DNA of 20,848 bases from Clostridiales bacterium. GTDB taxonomy: Bacteria; Bacillota; Clostridia; Lachnospirales; Anaerotignaceae. Both the position numbers and the translations under genes were made by a program. Of the stretch, positions 1 through 7,706 are shown piece by piece. The notes beneath the pieces are model-generated. The model made no database searches, was not told the origin of the DNA, and saw nothing but the letters and a program-made list of their open reading frames with translations. Positions within the stretch are counted from its first letter, which is position 1, and every line of letters begins with the position of its first letter. The DNA is taken from assembly GCA_019423725.1 (NCBI GenBank), contig JAHZAW010000004.1, positions 2,881-23,728 on the forward strand, written 5' to 3'.

Positions 1-375
1 GATGAGGGCGGGGCATTCATAGTCCATGCCAATGGAATGAATATATATCATGCTGGAGACCTGAACTGGTGGCACTGGAACGAGGAAAGCGATGCTTTCA
101 ATAACATGATAAAGCAGCAGTATACTTCTGAGATCGATAAGATAAAGGGCATGAGTATGGATATCGGCTTTGTACCGGTGGATACAAGGCTTGGGGATAA
201 GTATATACTGGCCATAGATTATCTTATGAGAAATGTGGATATCAAGCATATTTTCCCCATGCATTTCTGGGAAGACTACAGGATATTTGACCTGATGAAG
301 GGCGATATCAGGACAAGGGACTACAGAAACAGGATAATGAGGATAGAAAAACCCGGACAGGTGTTTGAGTTATGA
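1..375 (+). CDS. MBL-fold metallo-hydrolase, C-terminal part (5' end outside window)
   Basis: The reading frame is open from base 1 to a TGA at 373-375, so only the last 124 residues are present. The sequence GGAFIVHANG followed by IYHAGDLNWWHW resembles the beta-strand and HxGD-type metal site of the metallo-beta-lactamase superfamily (UlaG / UPF0173-like 'MBL fold metal-dependent hydrolase'). A late histidine in HIFPMHFW is in the place of the last metal-binding histidine of the fold. An internal ATG at 37 is not a believable start because it lies inside the conserved core and has no ribosome site. The stop overlaps the start of the next gene by 4 bases (ATGA), indicating translational coupling. 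Substrate is unknown. Confidence 0.8.
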   Translation, partial: DEGGAFIVHANGMNIYHAGDLNWWHWNEESDAFNNMIKQQYTSEIDKIKGMSMDIGFVPVDTRLGDKYILAIDYLMRNVDIKHIFPMHFWEDYRIFDLMKGDIRTRDYRNRIMRIEKPGQVFEL

Positions 376-1067
376 CATTTGAAGAAATCAGGGAAAGGTT
401 TATGGCTTTAGCCGAAGATGATTACAGGGCTTTTAACGAGAAGCTCCAGACTTCAAGCTCTCCACAGATCGGTGTAAGGGTAGGAGAGGTCAGAAAGACC
501 GCCCGTGAACTGGCAAAGGATGGCTGGAGAGAATATGTCCAGGGATTGAATGAGAGTTATTATTATGAGGAAAAACTCACAGCCGGCATGAGCATATATT
601 ACTCAAAGGCTGACATCAATGAAAAACTGGAGTATACGGAAAAATTTATCCCCTTTATAGACGGCTGGGGAGTATGTGACACCGTATGCAGCACTATCAA
701 GCTCAAGACAGGAGAAAAGGATATTTTCTGGGATTACGCCAAAGAAAAGGCTGTTTCCGGCAGAGAATTTGAGGCCAGGTTCGGTCTTGTTTCCATGCTC
801 CAGTGTTTTGTGGATGAGGAACATATGGACAGCGTCATAAAGATAGTGGATTCTCTGGAATATGCGGGATATTATGACTCCATGGGTGCTGCCTGGCTGC
901 TGGCTGAGTTTATGACAAAATTTCCCGAAAAAACATTTGAATATATGAAAATAAGCAGACTGAATGATATGGTATACAATAAGGACATAGCAAAGATGAG
1001 GGAGTCCTACAGGGTCAGCCCCGAGATGAAGGATGAGCTCAAGAAGATGAAGAGGACTTCAAAATAA
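372..1067 (+). CDS. DNA alkylation repair protein (AlkD-like HEAT-repeat glycosylase family)
   Basis: A 231-residue, helix-rich protein of the AlkD / DNA alkylation repair family (family normal length about 220-235). Members excise N3- and N7-alkylated purines using a scaffold of HEAT-like repeats. The segment around residues 94-105 (FIDGWGVCDTVC) fits the family's Trp/Asp catalytic region, with W99 and D103 as candidates for the aromatic and acidic residues. A second aromatic-rich segment, YAGYYDSMGAAWLLAE, lies in the C-terminal half. The start overlaps the upstream stop by 4 bases, so it is translated with the MBL-fold gene. Assignment to the family is firm; glycosylase activity on a particular lesion is inferred. 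Confidence 0.85.
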   Translation: MTFEEIRERFMALAEDDYRAFNEKLQTSSSPQIGVRVGEVRKTARELAKDGWREYVQGLNESYYYEEKLTAGMSIYYSKADINEKLEYTEKFIPFIDGWGVCDTVCSTIKLKTGEKDIFWDYAKEKAVSGREFEARFGLVSMLQCFVDEEHMDSVIKIVDSLEYAGYYDSMGAAWLLAEFMTKFPEKTFEYMKISRLNDMVYNKDIAKMRESYRVSPEMKDELKKMKRTSK

Positions 1068-1096
1068 AACAGGCTGCCCTAAGGGGAGGTGCTTTT

Positions 1097-1645
1097 ATGC
1101 TGGATTACGAACTTAAAAGGATGGTCAATAACGACATTGAGTACTGTAAGAAGGAGTGGGACAACTATTCCTTTGACTGGGAGAGGATGGGCCAGCTGTT
1201 TGGCAAGATGATCCATAAGTACACAAATATTATTGACGGGTTTGATAAGGACATGAAGGTCATCTCTGCCTATGAGAAGAAAAATAACAGCGGTGATACA
1301 TATCGTGCTAATTTAAAGCTCATAATAAGCCGTCTGGAAGCCTTCAGGGATAATGGGTATAAAAATGAAGGTCTGCTTAAGGAAAACAACAGCGAATTTA
1401 ATATCAGGCCCTACTGCAGGGAAGATTTTGACCAGGTAAGGCTCCTCATAGACAGGAGCGAAAAAATAAATAAGAAGGAAAAGGAAGAGATCTCGACTAA
1501 ACTGGATGAGATAGAGACCATATGCACTTCCAGCCTGGAGCCCACGGAAAAGTGGAATAAGCTGAGGCCCTATGTAATGTGGCTGAGCGGAAAAAGTCTG
1601 GCGGTGGCATCCAGAATACTGCCGCTTCTGACCATGATATGCTGA
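1097..1645 (+). CDS. Hypothetical protein with hydrophobic C-terminal tail
   Basis: I do not recognise this 182-residue protein. It has a good ribosome site (GGGGAGG at 1083-1089) in front of ATG 1097 and lies 29 bp after the AlkD-like gene, so it is probably in the same transcript. The first ~150 residues are charged and predicted mostly helical, with a Lys/Glu-rich stretch at about 123-135. The last ~30 residues change character: EKWNKLRPYVMWL followed by a hydrophobic segment ending in ASRILPLLTMIC. That layout, a soluble helical domain plus a short hydrophobic or amphipathic tail, suggests membrane association or oligomer formation. A terminator-like hairpin follows 20 bases after the stop. 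No catalytic motif is visible. Confidence 0.65.
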   Translation: MLDYELKRMVNNDIEYCKKEWDNYSFDWERMGQLFGKMIHKYTNIIDGFDKDMKVISAYEKKNNSGDTYRANLKLIISRLEAFRDNGYKNEGLLKENNSEFNIRPYCREDFDQVRLLIDRSEKINKKEKEEISTKLDEIETICTSSLEPTEKWNKLRPYVMWLSGKSLAVASRILPLLTMIC

Positions 1646-1664
1646 AAAATATTACTAGACTTTT

Positions 1665-1691
1665 GCGTGTCCCAAGGGACACGCTTTTTTT
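1665..1691 (+). terminator. Intrinsic terminator / possible attenuator before the pentapeptide gene
   Basis: Arms GCGTGTCCC (1665-1673) and GGGACACGC (1676-1684) form an 8-bp GC-rich stem with a CAAG tetraloop, followed directly by seven T. This is a textbook intrinsic terminator. It ends only 14 bases before the ATG of the next gene, leaving no room for a promoter in between. Confidence 0.85.
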
Positions 1692-1705
1692 ATGGGAGAG
1701 GAAAA

Positions 1706-2302
1706 ATGATAGAGAAATTTATAAAAGACACGGACGAAATATATATAAATGATATGACCTTTGAATATGAGTCTGTGGAGGATATGAGCTTCAGAGAAGG
1801 TGAGTTCAGGAATGTGGGCTTTATAAACTGTAAATTCATCAACTGCGATTTTACAAAGGCATCATTTATGGAATGTCATTTTGAAAATTGTGCACTGTCA
1901 GGCTCATCCTTTAGGGAAAGCTATTGGAGAAAATCAGTCCTTTCAGAATGCAGGGCCGACAGCTGTCTGTTTGAGGGCTCAAGGCTCAGGGAATGTAAAT
2001 TTGATGAGGTCTCCTTTCATTATGCCAATTTTTCAAACTCTGTGATGGAAAATACAGTTTTCAATGACTGCATGATGAAGGAAAGCTTCATAACGGAGAC
2101 CAGCCTTAAAAAAACCAAGTTCAAAAATACAGACCTGAGAAATACGGACTTTTTCAAAACTCCCCTTAAGGGCGTGGACCTTTCGGAATGTGATATCGAA
2201 GGTATAACGGTGTCAGAAAATTTGAACGAGCTAAAAGGCCTTAAAATATCGCCTCTGCAGTCGGTAGAGATAGCCAAAATGACCGGCGTGGAATTTGTTT
2301 AA
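1706..2302 (+). CDS. Pentapeptide repeat protein
   Basis: The 198-residue protein is built from five-residue repeats with Phe/Leu at the centre and small or polar residues before it, for example CKFINCDFTKASF, CHFENCALSGSSF, TKFKNTDLRNTDFF. These fold as a right-handed quadrilateral beta-helix. The C-terminal end (LKGLKISPLQSVEIAKMTGVEFV region) matches the capping tail seen in many Firmicutes pentapeptide proteins and resembles that of Qnr-type gyrase protectors, but gyrase protection is not shown. ATG 1706 is chosen because GGGAGAGG at 1694-1701 is well spaced before it; the in-frame GTG at 1667 lies inside the terminator stem and is rejected. Cys content is unusually high (about 10 residues) for a cytoplasmic beta-helix protein. 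Followed by a strong terminator. Confidence 0.85.
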   Translation: MIEKFIKDTDEIYINDMTFEYESVEDMSFREGEFRNVGFINCKFINCDFTKASFMECHFENCALSGSSFRESYWRKSVLSECRADSCLFEGSRLRECKFDEVSFHYANFSNSVMENTVFNDCMMKESFITETSLKKTKFKNTDLRNTDFFKTPLKGVDLSECDIEGITVSENLNELKGLKISPLQSVEIAKMTGVEFV

Positions 2303-2322
2303 ACATCATAAAAGGATAAAAT

Positions 2323-2347
2323 AAAGCCCCTCTTAGAGGGGCTTTTT
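2323..2347 (+). terminator. Intrinsic terminator after the pentapeptide gene
   Basis: AAAGCCCCTC (2323-2332) and GAGGGGCTTT (2336-2345) pair with loop TTA, followed by T residues. It begins 20 bases after the stop and closes the first operon. Confidence 0.9.
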
Positions 2348-2499
2348 AAATCACATATTTGATATATTATTGATAAGTACGACTAGTTCAGCCTTTGTGA
2401 AAGTCCCCCATTGACCCCTTTAGAGAATTCTTAATATTTGATTAGAATTTTTAAAATAAATTTTATATACCGGCGGTTTCTGATTTAACAGCCCATTTT

Positions 2500-2505
2500 T
2501 ATAAT
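2500..2505 (+). promoter_or_regulatory. Candidate -10 box for the alkaline phosphatase operon
   Basis: A perfect TATAAT lies 68 bases before the phosphatase ATG. The -35 position 17 bases upstream (TTTCTG, 2477-2482) is poor, which would fit a promoter that needs an activator, such as a phosphate-responsive PhoB/PhoP regulator. That link is inferred from the gene product; a clear set of Pho-box repeats is not visible. Confidence 0.4.
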
Positions 2506-2572
2506 AATCCTTGTAACAAATAGCAAAAAAAGTAAGCGCAGACAATATTTTAAATCAACGGAGGAATTGAAA

Positions 2573-4108
2573 ATGAATTTCAGAAAAAGCATAGCTTTAA
2601 TGTGTGCTGCCGCCATCGGAGTTACGGCTGCGGCTGCGGGATATGGCGTAAACGAAGCGGAAGCTGCTGTAGTTACAAATAATGCGGCATCTTCAGCGTC
2701 AACGGCATCCGTCACAAAGGCACCTAAGTATGTATTCTTATTTATCGGCGACGGAATGAGCTATCCCCAGATACAGCTTACAAATTATTATTTGAGCTCA
2801 CTTAAGGATACAAATAACAACGACATCGTTGAATCACAGAAAAACCTTACAATGCTCAACTTCCCTGTGGCTGGTTCAGCACAGACCTATGACAGCTCAT
2901 CATTCTGCCCTGACTCAGCATCAACGGCAACGAGCATTTCAACGGGAAACAAGACATACAGCGGAACCATCAATATGAATGAGGCAAAGACCGAAGAATA
3001 TGAGACCATAGCTGAAAAACTCAAAGACCAGCTTGGATATAAGATCGGCATCATCTCATCCGTAAACCTTAACCATGCCACACCTGCTGCATTCTATGCA
3101 CATCAGTCATCAAGAAACAACTACTATGAGATCGGTGAGGAGCTTGTGGAGAGCGGATTTGATTACTTTGCAGGCGGCGGACTTCTTAAGCCCGATGGAG
3201 ACGGAACACAGAAAAACCTCTACACATTAGCAGAGGAAAACGGATACACAGTAGTAGACACAAAGGCAGAGGCTGAGAAGGTAACAGCTGCCACAGGAAA
3301 GACGATCATCATCGATGAGACCCTTGCTGATTCTGACTCTATGAGCTACGATATGGACCTTGAAGAAGGCGAATGGGCGCTTAAGGACTATGTTAAAAAG
3401 GGAATCGAAGTACTTGATAACGATAAGGGCTTCTTTATGATGGTAGAAGGCGGAAAGATCGACTGGGCCTGCCATGCTAATGATGCCGGAGCGACTATCA
3501 GTGATACAGTTGCCCTTGATGAGGCAGTACAGGAGGCTGTAAACTTCTATAACCAGCATCCCGATGAAACACTCATCCTTGTAACAGGCGACCACGAGAC
3601 AGGTGGACTTACCATAGGATTTGCTGGAACAGACTATGACACATTCCTTACAAACCTTGAAAACCAGAAAATATCCTACGCAAAATTTGACTCTGACTAT
3701 GTGGCAGGATATAAAGAAAATAAAACAAGCTTTGAGGACGTTCTCAAAGATGTACAGAACCTTTTCGGACTTGTGACAAGCGCAAATGCAGCCCAGGCAG
3801 AGGACGAAACACTGGTACTCACAGATTATGAATACAATAAGTTAAAGGCTGCCTATGACAAGACAATGGCAGGAGAGAGCGAAGAACTCACACAGGAAGA
3901 ATATGTACTTTACGGAACATACGAACCCCTAACAGTTACGATAACACACCTTCTCAATAATAAATCAGGCATCAGCTTCTCATCATACGCACACACAGGA
4001 CTTCCTGTAGAAGTGCTTGCAATGGGACAGGGACAGGACCTCTTTGAAGGCTACTATGACAACACAGACATCTTCTTCAATCTTGCTAAATTAACAGGCG
4101 TAAAATAA
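2573..4108 (+). CDS. Secreted alkaline phosphatase (PhoA family)
   Basis: 511 residues. A signal peptide (FRKS, then a long Ala-rich hydrophobic core, probable cleavage near AEA-A at about residue 30) marks export. Active-site features of the PhoA family are all present: FIGDGMSYPQ with metal ligand D60, PDSASTAT with nucleophile S115 after D114, phosphate-binding R181 in HQSSRNNYY, EGGKIDWACHANDAG (metal ligands D and H), TGDHETGG, and YAHTG near the C-terminus. It releases phosphate from phosphomonoesters outside the membrane. ATG 2573 is chosen because GGAGG (2560-2564) is 8 bases upstream; the in-frame TTG 2567 would be too close. Codon use differs from neighbours: ATC, CTT and ACA dominate over ATA and AGG, suggesting high expression. 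R181 is the only arginine in the mature protein. The YibE/F gene follows after 14 bases. Confidence 0.95.
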   Translation: MNFRKSIALMCAAAIGVTAAAAGYGVNEAEAAVVTNNAASSASTASVTKAPKYVFLFIGDGMSYPQIQLTNYYLSSLKDTNNNDIVESQKNLTMLNFPVAGSAQTYDSSSFCPDSASTATSISTGNKTYSGTINMNEAKTEEYETIAEKLKDQLGYKIGIISSVNLNHATPAAFYAHQSSRNNYYEIGEELVESGFDYFAGGGLLKPDGDGTQKNLYTLAEENGYTVVDTKAEAEKVTAATGKTIIIDETLADSDSMSYDMDLEEGEWALKDYVKKGIEVLDNDKGFFMMVEGGKIDWACHANDAGATISDTVALDEAVQEAVNFYNQHPDETLILVTGDHETGGLTIGFAGTDYDTFLTNLENQKISYAKFDSDYVAGYKENKTSFEDVLKDVQNLFGLVTSANAAQAEDETLVLTDYEYNKLKAAYDKTMAGESEELTQEEYVLYGTYEPLTVTITHLLNNKSGISFSSYAHTGLPVEVLAMGQGQDLFEGYYDNTDIFFNLAKLTGVK

Positions 4109-4122
4109 TCGGAGTAAAATAA

Positions 4123-5256
4123 ATGAAAGCATTATCAAATAAACTGAATTATATGACTCAGCTTATCCTAGGCTTTCTTCTTATAATCATCCTCATAGCC
4201 ATACCCACTGGCTATGAGGGTGCTCTTATATATACGGAAAGTGAGAAATGCAAAGCTGAGGTAATAAGCACTGATGAGAGCAGTGTAATAAATACGGGAC
4301 TTATCCAGTCAGGGGAGCAGAGATGCGAGCTTATGATACTGGATGGAATGTTTGAGGGACAAACGGTAGAAGGCGTGAATATGCTTTCAGGCTCCCTAGA
4401 AAATGACAAAATATATGCCCCTGGGGATGAGGCTCTGGTGGTGGTGAGCTATGACGAGGCAGGAGCTATAACTTCAGTCACCATGACAGACCATTACAGG
4501 GTGGATAAGGAGCTCATACTTGCAGCCATGTTCATAATACTCCTAATTATTTTTGCGGGTAAAAACGGAGTATTTGCGGTCCTTTCCTTTATAATAACGG
4601 TGCTTATGATATGGAAGATACTTGTCCCCTGCTATCTTAAGGGCATGAACCCGGTATTTGTGGGAATGGGCATAACGGTGGTGCTTACGGCTGTGATAAT
4701 ATTTCTGGTGTACGGAGTCGATAAAAGGACACTGACGGCATTTATGGGCTCCATGCTTGGAACGGCTACCACCTGTATAATAGGAATGTTATTTACGGAT
4801 ATGTTCAAGATCCACGGAGCTGTGATGTCCTATTCTGAGACACTGCTTTACAGCGGATACCAGAATCTGAATCTGACCCAGATATTCGTAAGCGGCATAT
4901 TCATAGGGGCTTCGGGAGCCATGATGGATCTTTCTGTGGATATAACCTCAGCGGTCAATGAGGTAGTGCATAAAAAACCGGATATATCCTGGAAAGAGGC
5001 GGCCCAGTCTGGAATGAACGTGGGAAGGGCAGCCATGGGAACCATGACCACCACACTGCTTTTGGCATATTCCGGAGGATATATAGCCCTTCTTATGACA
5101 TTTATGGCCCAGGGAACGCCCATAATAAACATACTCAACTATAAATATGTGGCCTCGGAGGTATTGGACACCCTGGTGGGAAGTTTCGGCCTTGTGACCG
5201 TGGCACCGTTTACGGCACTGATGAGCGGCCTTATGCTCACCAATAGGAAAAAGTGA
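4123..5256 (+). CDS. YibE/F family integral membrane protein
   Basis: 377 residues: one N-terminal membrane segment (about 12-29), an extracytoplasmic acidic domain of about 100 residues (30-128), then roughly seven membrane segments from about 130 to the end. The segment GASGAMMDLSVDITSAVNEV (262-281) is the most conserved signature of the YibE/F family (Pfam 07907-type), and GYIALLMTF and VTVAPFTAL fit its later helices. The family is believed to be a multi-pass transporter or channel of unknown substrate. Ribosome site GGAG is at 4111-4114, 8 bases before ATG. No terminator or promoter separates it from the phosphatase gene, so the two are very likely one operon. Role relative to phosphate is unknown. 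Confidence 0.88.
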   Translation: MKALSNKLNYMTQLILGFLLIIILIAIPTGYEGALIYTESEKCKAEVISTDESSVINTGLIQSGEQRCELMILDGMFEGQTVEGVNMLSGSLENDKIYAPGDEALVVVSYDEAGAITSVTMTDHYRVDKELILAAMFIILLIIFAGKNGVFAVLSFIITVLMIWKILVPCYLKGMNPVFVGMGITVVLTAVIIFLVYGVDKRTLTAFMGSMLGTATTCIIGMLFTDMFKIHGAVMSYSETLLYSGYQNLNLTQIFVSGIFIGASGAMMDLSVDITSAVNEVVHKKPDISWKEAAQSGMNVGRAAMGTMTTTLLLAYSGGYIALLMTFMAQGTPIINILNYKYVASEVLDTLVGSFGLVTVAPFTALMSGLMLTNRKK

Positions 5257-5329
5257 AAAAATATACAGCGGATATTTTATTAAAAAAAACAGCTTTGTGT
5301 ATTTAACACAGTTATCCGCCGGCTTTTGA

Positions 5330-5356
5330 GAGACGTTCGGACAGAACGCCTCTTTT
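5330..5356 (+). terminator. Weak terminator-like hairpin after the YibE/F gene
   Basis: GAGACGTTC (5330-5338) pairs with GAACGCCTC (5344-5352) with one A-C mismatch and loop GGACA, followed by TTTT then GATTTT. The imperfect stem and short T-run make it a modest terminator, but it is the only candidate for the phosphatase operon. Confidence 0.4.
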
Positions 5357-5409
5357 GATTTTAAAAAAAGAAACAAACCTTGCCAAAGTGCGGCAATTGA
5401 TGTTTTCGG

Positions 5410-5438
5410 TTGTTTCGCCTGATTTATTGTGTTAAAAT
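5410..5438 (+). promoter_or_regulatory. Promoter for the HAD phosphatase-mtaB operon
   Basis: TTGTTT (5410-5415), 17-base spacer, TAAAAT (5433-5438), with an extended -10 TGT just upstream (5430-5432). Predicted transcript start near 5445 gives a leader of about 70 bases. Confidence 0.55.
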
Positions 5439-5514
5439 AAATAATTAGCGGAAATAATAAAGCGTGATGGTTTTACACAACAGCTGCAAAAAATGTGACA
5501 ACGGAGGTGGACTT

Positions 5515-6309
5515 ATGATCAAACTTATTGCCACTGATATGGATGGTACTCTCCTTGATAGTGAGGGGAGACTTAATATAGAGATATATGATATAATAGA
5601 GAAGCTTAAAAGTATGGGTATAATGTTTGCGGCCGCCAGCGGAAGACAGCTTATGTCTTTAAAGAGAAAATTTTCTCCGGTGGACGATGATGTAATATAT
5701 ATTGCCGAAAACGGCGGATATGCCGTAAGAAGGGATGAGGAGCTCTATATCAACGCCATGGACCATGATATAGTGGAAGAAATACTTGATACGGCGGAAA
5801 AAATAGATGATGTGGCCCTTTTCATCTGCGGCAAGAAATATTCATATACCGATATGCCTGAGCTTGCGGAGATCATGAGAAAACCGGCCTTTGGATATGA
5901 GATAAAATGTGTGGACGATCTGAAAAGCATAGACGAGGATATATTCAAGATAGGGCTTTTTGACAATGTGGACCCCAGAGAGAGGACATTGAAGATCATG
6001 AAGCCGAAATTTGAAGGAAAGGTCCATATGACCCTTTCCGGATATAACAGCCTGGATTTTTTGAATATAGACGTAAATAAGGGCGTTGCCCTTAAGAACA
6101 TAATGGACCGCTACGGTATCAAAAAGGAAGAGGCCGTTGCCTTTGGGGACAATTTCAACGATATAGAGATGTTTGACCAGGTGGGACATAGTTTTGCCAT
6201 GCTCAATGCCGATGAATATGTCAGGAGCAGGGCTAAAAATGTTATCGGGACCAATGATGATGATTCCGTCATCAAGACCATAAAAAGTATTATTGAGGAG
6301 ATAAGCTGA
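5515..6309 (+). CDS. Cof-type HAD-IIB family phosphatase
   Basis: 264 residues, standard length for Cof-like sugar-phosphate or cofactor phosphatases. Motif I is DMDGT with nucleophile D8 and acid/base D10; motif II is the Ser of AAASGRQ; a conserved Lys sits in VNKGVAL; motif IV is GDNFND (211-216) with Mg-binding acidic residues. The middle (about 85-190) is the C2-type cap that decides substrate, so substrate cannot be named. ATG 5515 is chosen because of GGAGGTGG directly upstream at 5503-5510; an in-frame GTG 51 bases earlier would add a Cys-rich stretch with no family counterpart. The stop overlaps the mtaB ATG by one base (TGATG). Confidence 0.9.
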   Translation: MIKLIATDMDGTLLDSEGRLNIEIYDIIEKLKSMGIMFAAASGRQLMSLKRKFSPVDDDVIYIAENGGYAVRRDEELYINAMDHDIVEEILDTAEKIDDVALFICGKKYSYTDMPELAEIMRKPAFGYEIKCVDDLKSIDEDIFKIGLFDNVDPRERTLKIMKPKFEGKVHMTLSGYNSLDFLNIDVNKGVALKNIMDRYGIKKEEAVAFGDNFNDIEMFDQVGHSFAMLNADEYVRSRAKNVIGTNDDDSVIKTIKSIIEEIS

Positions 6310-7604
6310 TGAAAAAAGTTGCCAGTCATGCGCTGGGATGCAAGGTTAACCAGTATGAGAGCGAGGCCATCGCTGAGCTCTTTGCCGAAAAGGGCTACGA
6401 GATAGTTGATATAGATGAAAAGGCTGATATTTATATAATAAATACATGCACTGTGACCAATTTCGGAGATAAAAAAAGCAGACAGCTCATGAGGAAGGTA
6501 AAAAGACAGAATCCCGACGCTGTGGTGGCTGCCATCGGCTGTTATGCCCAGACCGCTCCTGAGGAGATAAAAAATATCGAAGGGGTGAACCTCATAATAG
6601 GCACAAAGGGCAGGAAGGATATAGTTGAACTGGTGGAAAGCTATGTGCCGGAAATGGGCGTTGTGAGCACCGTCGGCCAGATATCAAAGGAAAGGGAATT
6701 TGAGCATCTTAAAATAAGTAAGCTTGCCGACAGGACAAGGGCATATCTTAAGATACAGGATGGATGTTCCCAGTTCTGCTCCTATTGTATAATACCCTAT
6801 GCCAGGGGACCCATAAGAAGCAGGGACCCCGAGGATATAATGGAAGAGGTAAAGGTGCTGGCAGAAAACGGTTTCAAGGAAATAATACTTACGGGCATAC
6901 ATGTTGCCTCCTACGGCAGGGACCTTAAGGATACCACACTGCTGGATGTGATAAAGAGGGTGCAGGAGCAGGATGGCATCGAGAGGATAAGATTCAGCTC
7001 CGTGGAGCCAGGCATCGTCACAGAGGAGTTTGCCAGCGAGCTTTCAAAGCTGGATAAGGTATGTGACCATTTCCATCTGTCGCTGCAGAGCGGATGTGAC
7101 AGGACCCTCAAGAGGATGAATAGGAAATATGATACGGCGGGCTATGAGAAGGCTGTGGAAATATTGAGGAAGTATTTCCCCGATGTGGCCATAACAACGG
7201 ATATAATAGCGGGATTCCCCGATGAGACCGATGAGGATTTTGAAAAAAGCCTGGAGTTTGCAAAAAAGATAGGATTTGCTAAAATTCACGCCTTCCCCTA
7301 CTCACCAAAAAGAGGTACACCGGCTGCGGTAATGCCCAATCAGATACATAATGCCGTTAAAAATGAACGCACCTCAAAGCTCATAGAGGCCAGTGACCAT
7401 ATGGCTGACGAGTTCATAAAGAGATTTGAGGGAAGGGTAATGCCTGTTTTATATGAAAGGGAGATAGAGCCCGGTATATATGAGGGCTATACCACAAATT
7501 ATATAAGGGTGCTTTCAAAAAGCGGAGAAAATGTAAGGAATAAGATACTTGATACGGAGATATTGTCATCTGAGGATGAAAAAGCTCATGGAAGGATACT
7601 TTAA
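6309..7604 (+). CDS. mtaB: tRNA t6A37 methylthiotransferase MtaB
   Basis: 431 residues. It converts N6-threonylcarbamoyladenosine at position 37 of ANN-decoding tRNAs to its 2-methylthio form using two iron-sulfur clusters and S-adenosylmethionine. N-terminal cluster ligands are C11 (GCKVNQYESE), C47 (INTCTVT) and C78 (AIGCYAQ); the radical SAM motif CSQFCSYC has C153, C157 and C160. The IIPYARGPIRSR segment that follows is typical of this family. Residues from about 370 on form the TRAM RNA-binding domain. GCKVNQYESE rather than the GCQMN of MiaB/RimO points to the MtaB (YqeV) branch. Start overlaps the upstream stop by one base, with GAGGAG just upstream inside the HAD gene, so translation is coupled. 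Confidence 0.95.
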   Translation: MKKVASHALGCKVNQYESEAIAELFAEKGYEIVDIDEKADIYIINTCTVTNFGDKKSRQLMRKVKRQNPDAVVAAIGCYAQTAPEEIKNIEGVNLIIGTKGRKDIVELVESYVPEMGVVSTVGQISKEREFEHLKISKLADRTRAYLKIQDGCSQFCSYCIIPYARGPIRSRDPEDIMEEVKVLAENGFKEIILTGIHVASYGRDLKDTTLLDVIKRVQEQDGIERIRFSSVEPGIVTEEFASELSKLDKVCDHFHLSLQSGCDRTLKRMNRKYDTAGYEKAVEILRKYFPDVAITTDIIAGFPDETDEDFEKSLEFAKKIGFAKIHAFPYSPKRGTPAAVMPNQIHNAVKNERTSKLIEASDHMADEFIKRFEGRVMPVLYEREIEPGIYEGYTTNYIRVLSKSGENVRNKILDTEILSSEDEKAHGRIL

Positions 7605-7628
7605 AAAGTTAAGACTTTCCTAATTACA

Positions 7629-7657
7629 TTGCAAATCTGGAAAATTTATTATAGAAT
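7629..7657 (+). promoter_or_regulatory. Promoter for ireB-ruvX-DUF1292
   Basis: TTGCAA (7629-7634), 17-base spacer, TAGAAT (7652-7657); five of six bases match consensus at the -10 and four of six at the -35. It sits in the 102-bp gap after mtaB, about 50 bases before the ireB ATG. Confidence 0.6.
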
Positions 7658-7706
7658 TAATTAATACTAATGAAGATTAGAATTTTCTTTACATGGGAGT
7701 GATAAT

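Noticed and set aside
1667..1705. GTG 1667 as an upstream start for the pentapeptide protein.
   Set aside because: It falls inside the terminator stem, lacks a ribosome site, and adds residues with no repeat pattern; ATG 1706 has a proper ribosome site.
2463..2518. Possible Pho-box repeats (TTATAT 2463, TTAACA 2485, GTAACA 2513) before the alkaline phosphatase.
   Set aside because: Spacing is 22 and 28 bp with no good box between, so the regular 11-bp repeat pattern of known Pho boxes is not met.
5464..5514. Cys-rich N-terminal extension on the HAD phosphatase.
   Set aside because: It would start at a GTG without a ribosome site, whereas GGAGGTGG stands just before ATG 5515, where the family's normal N-terminus begins.
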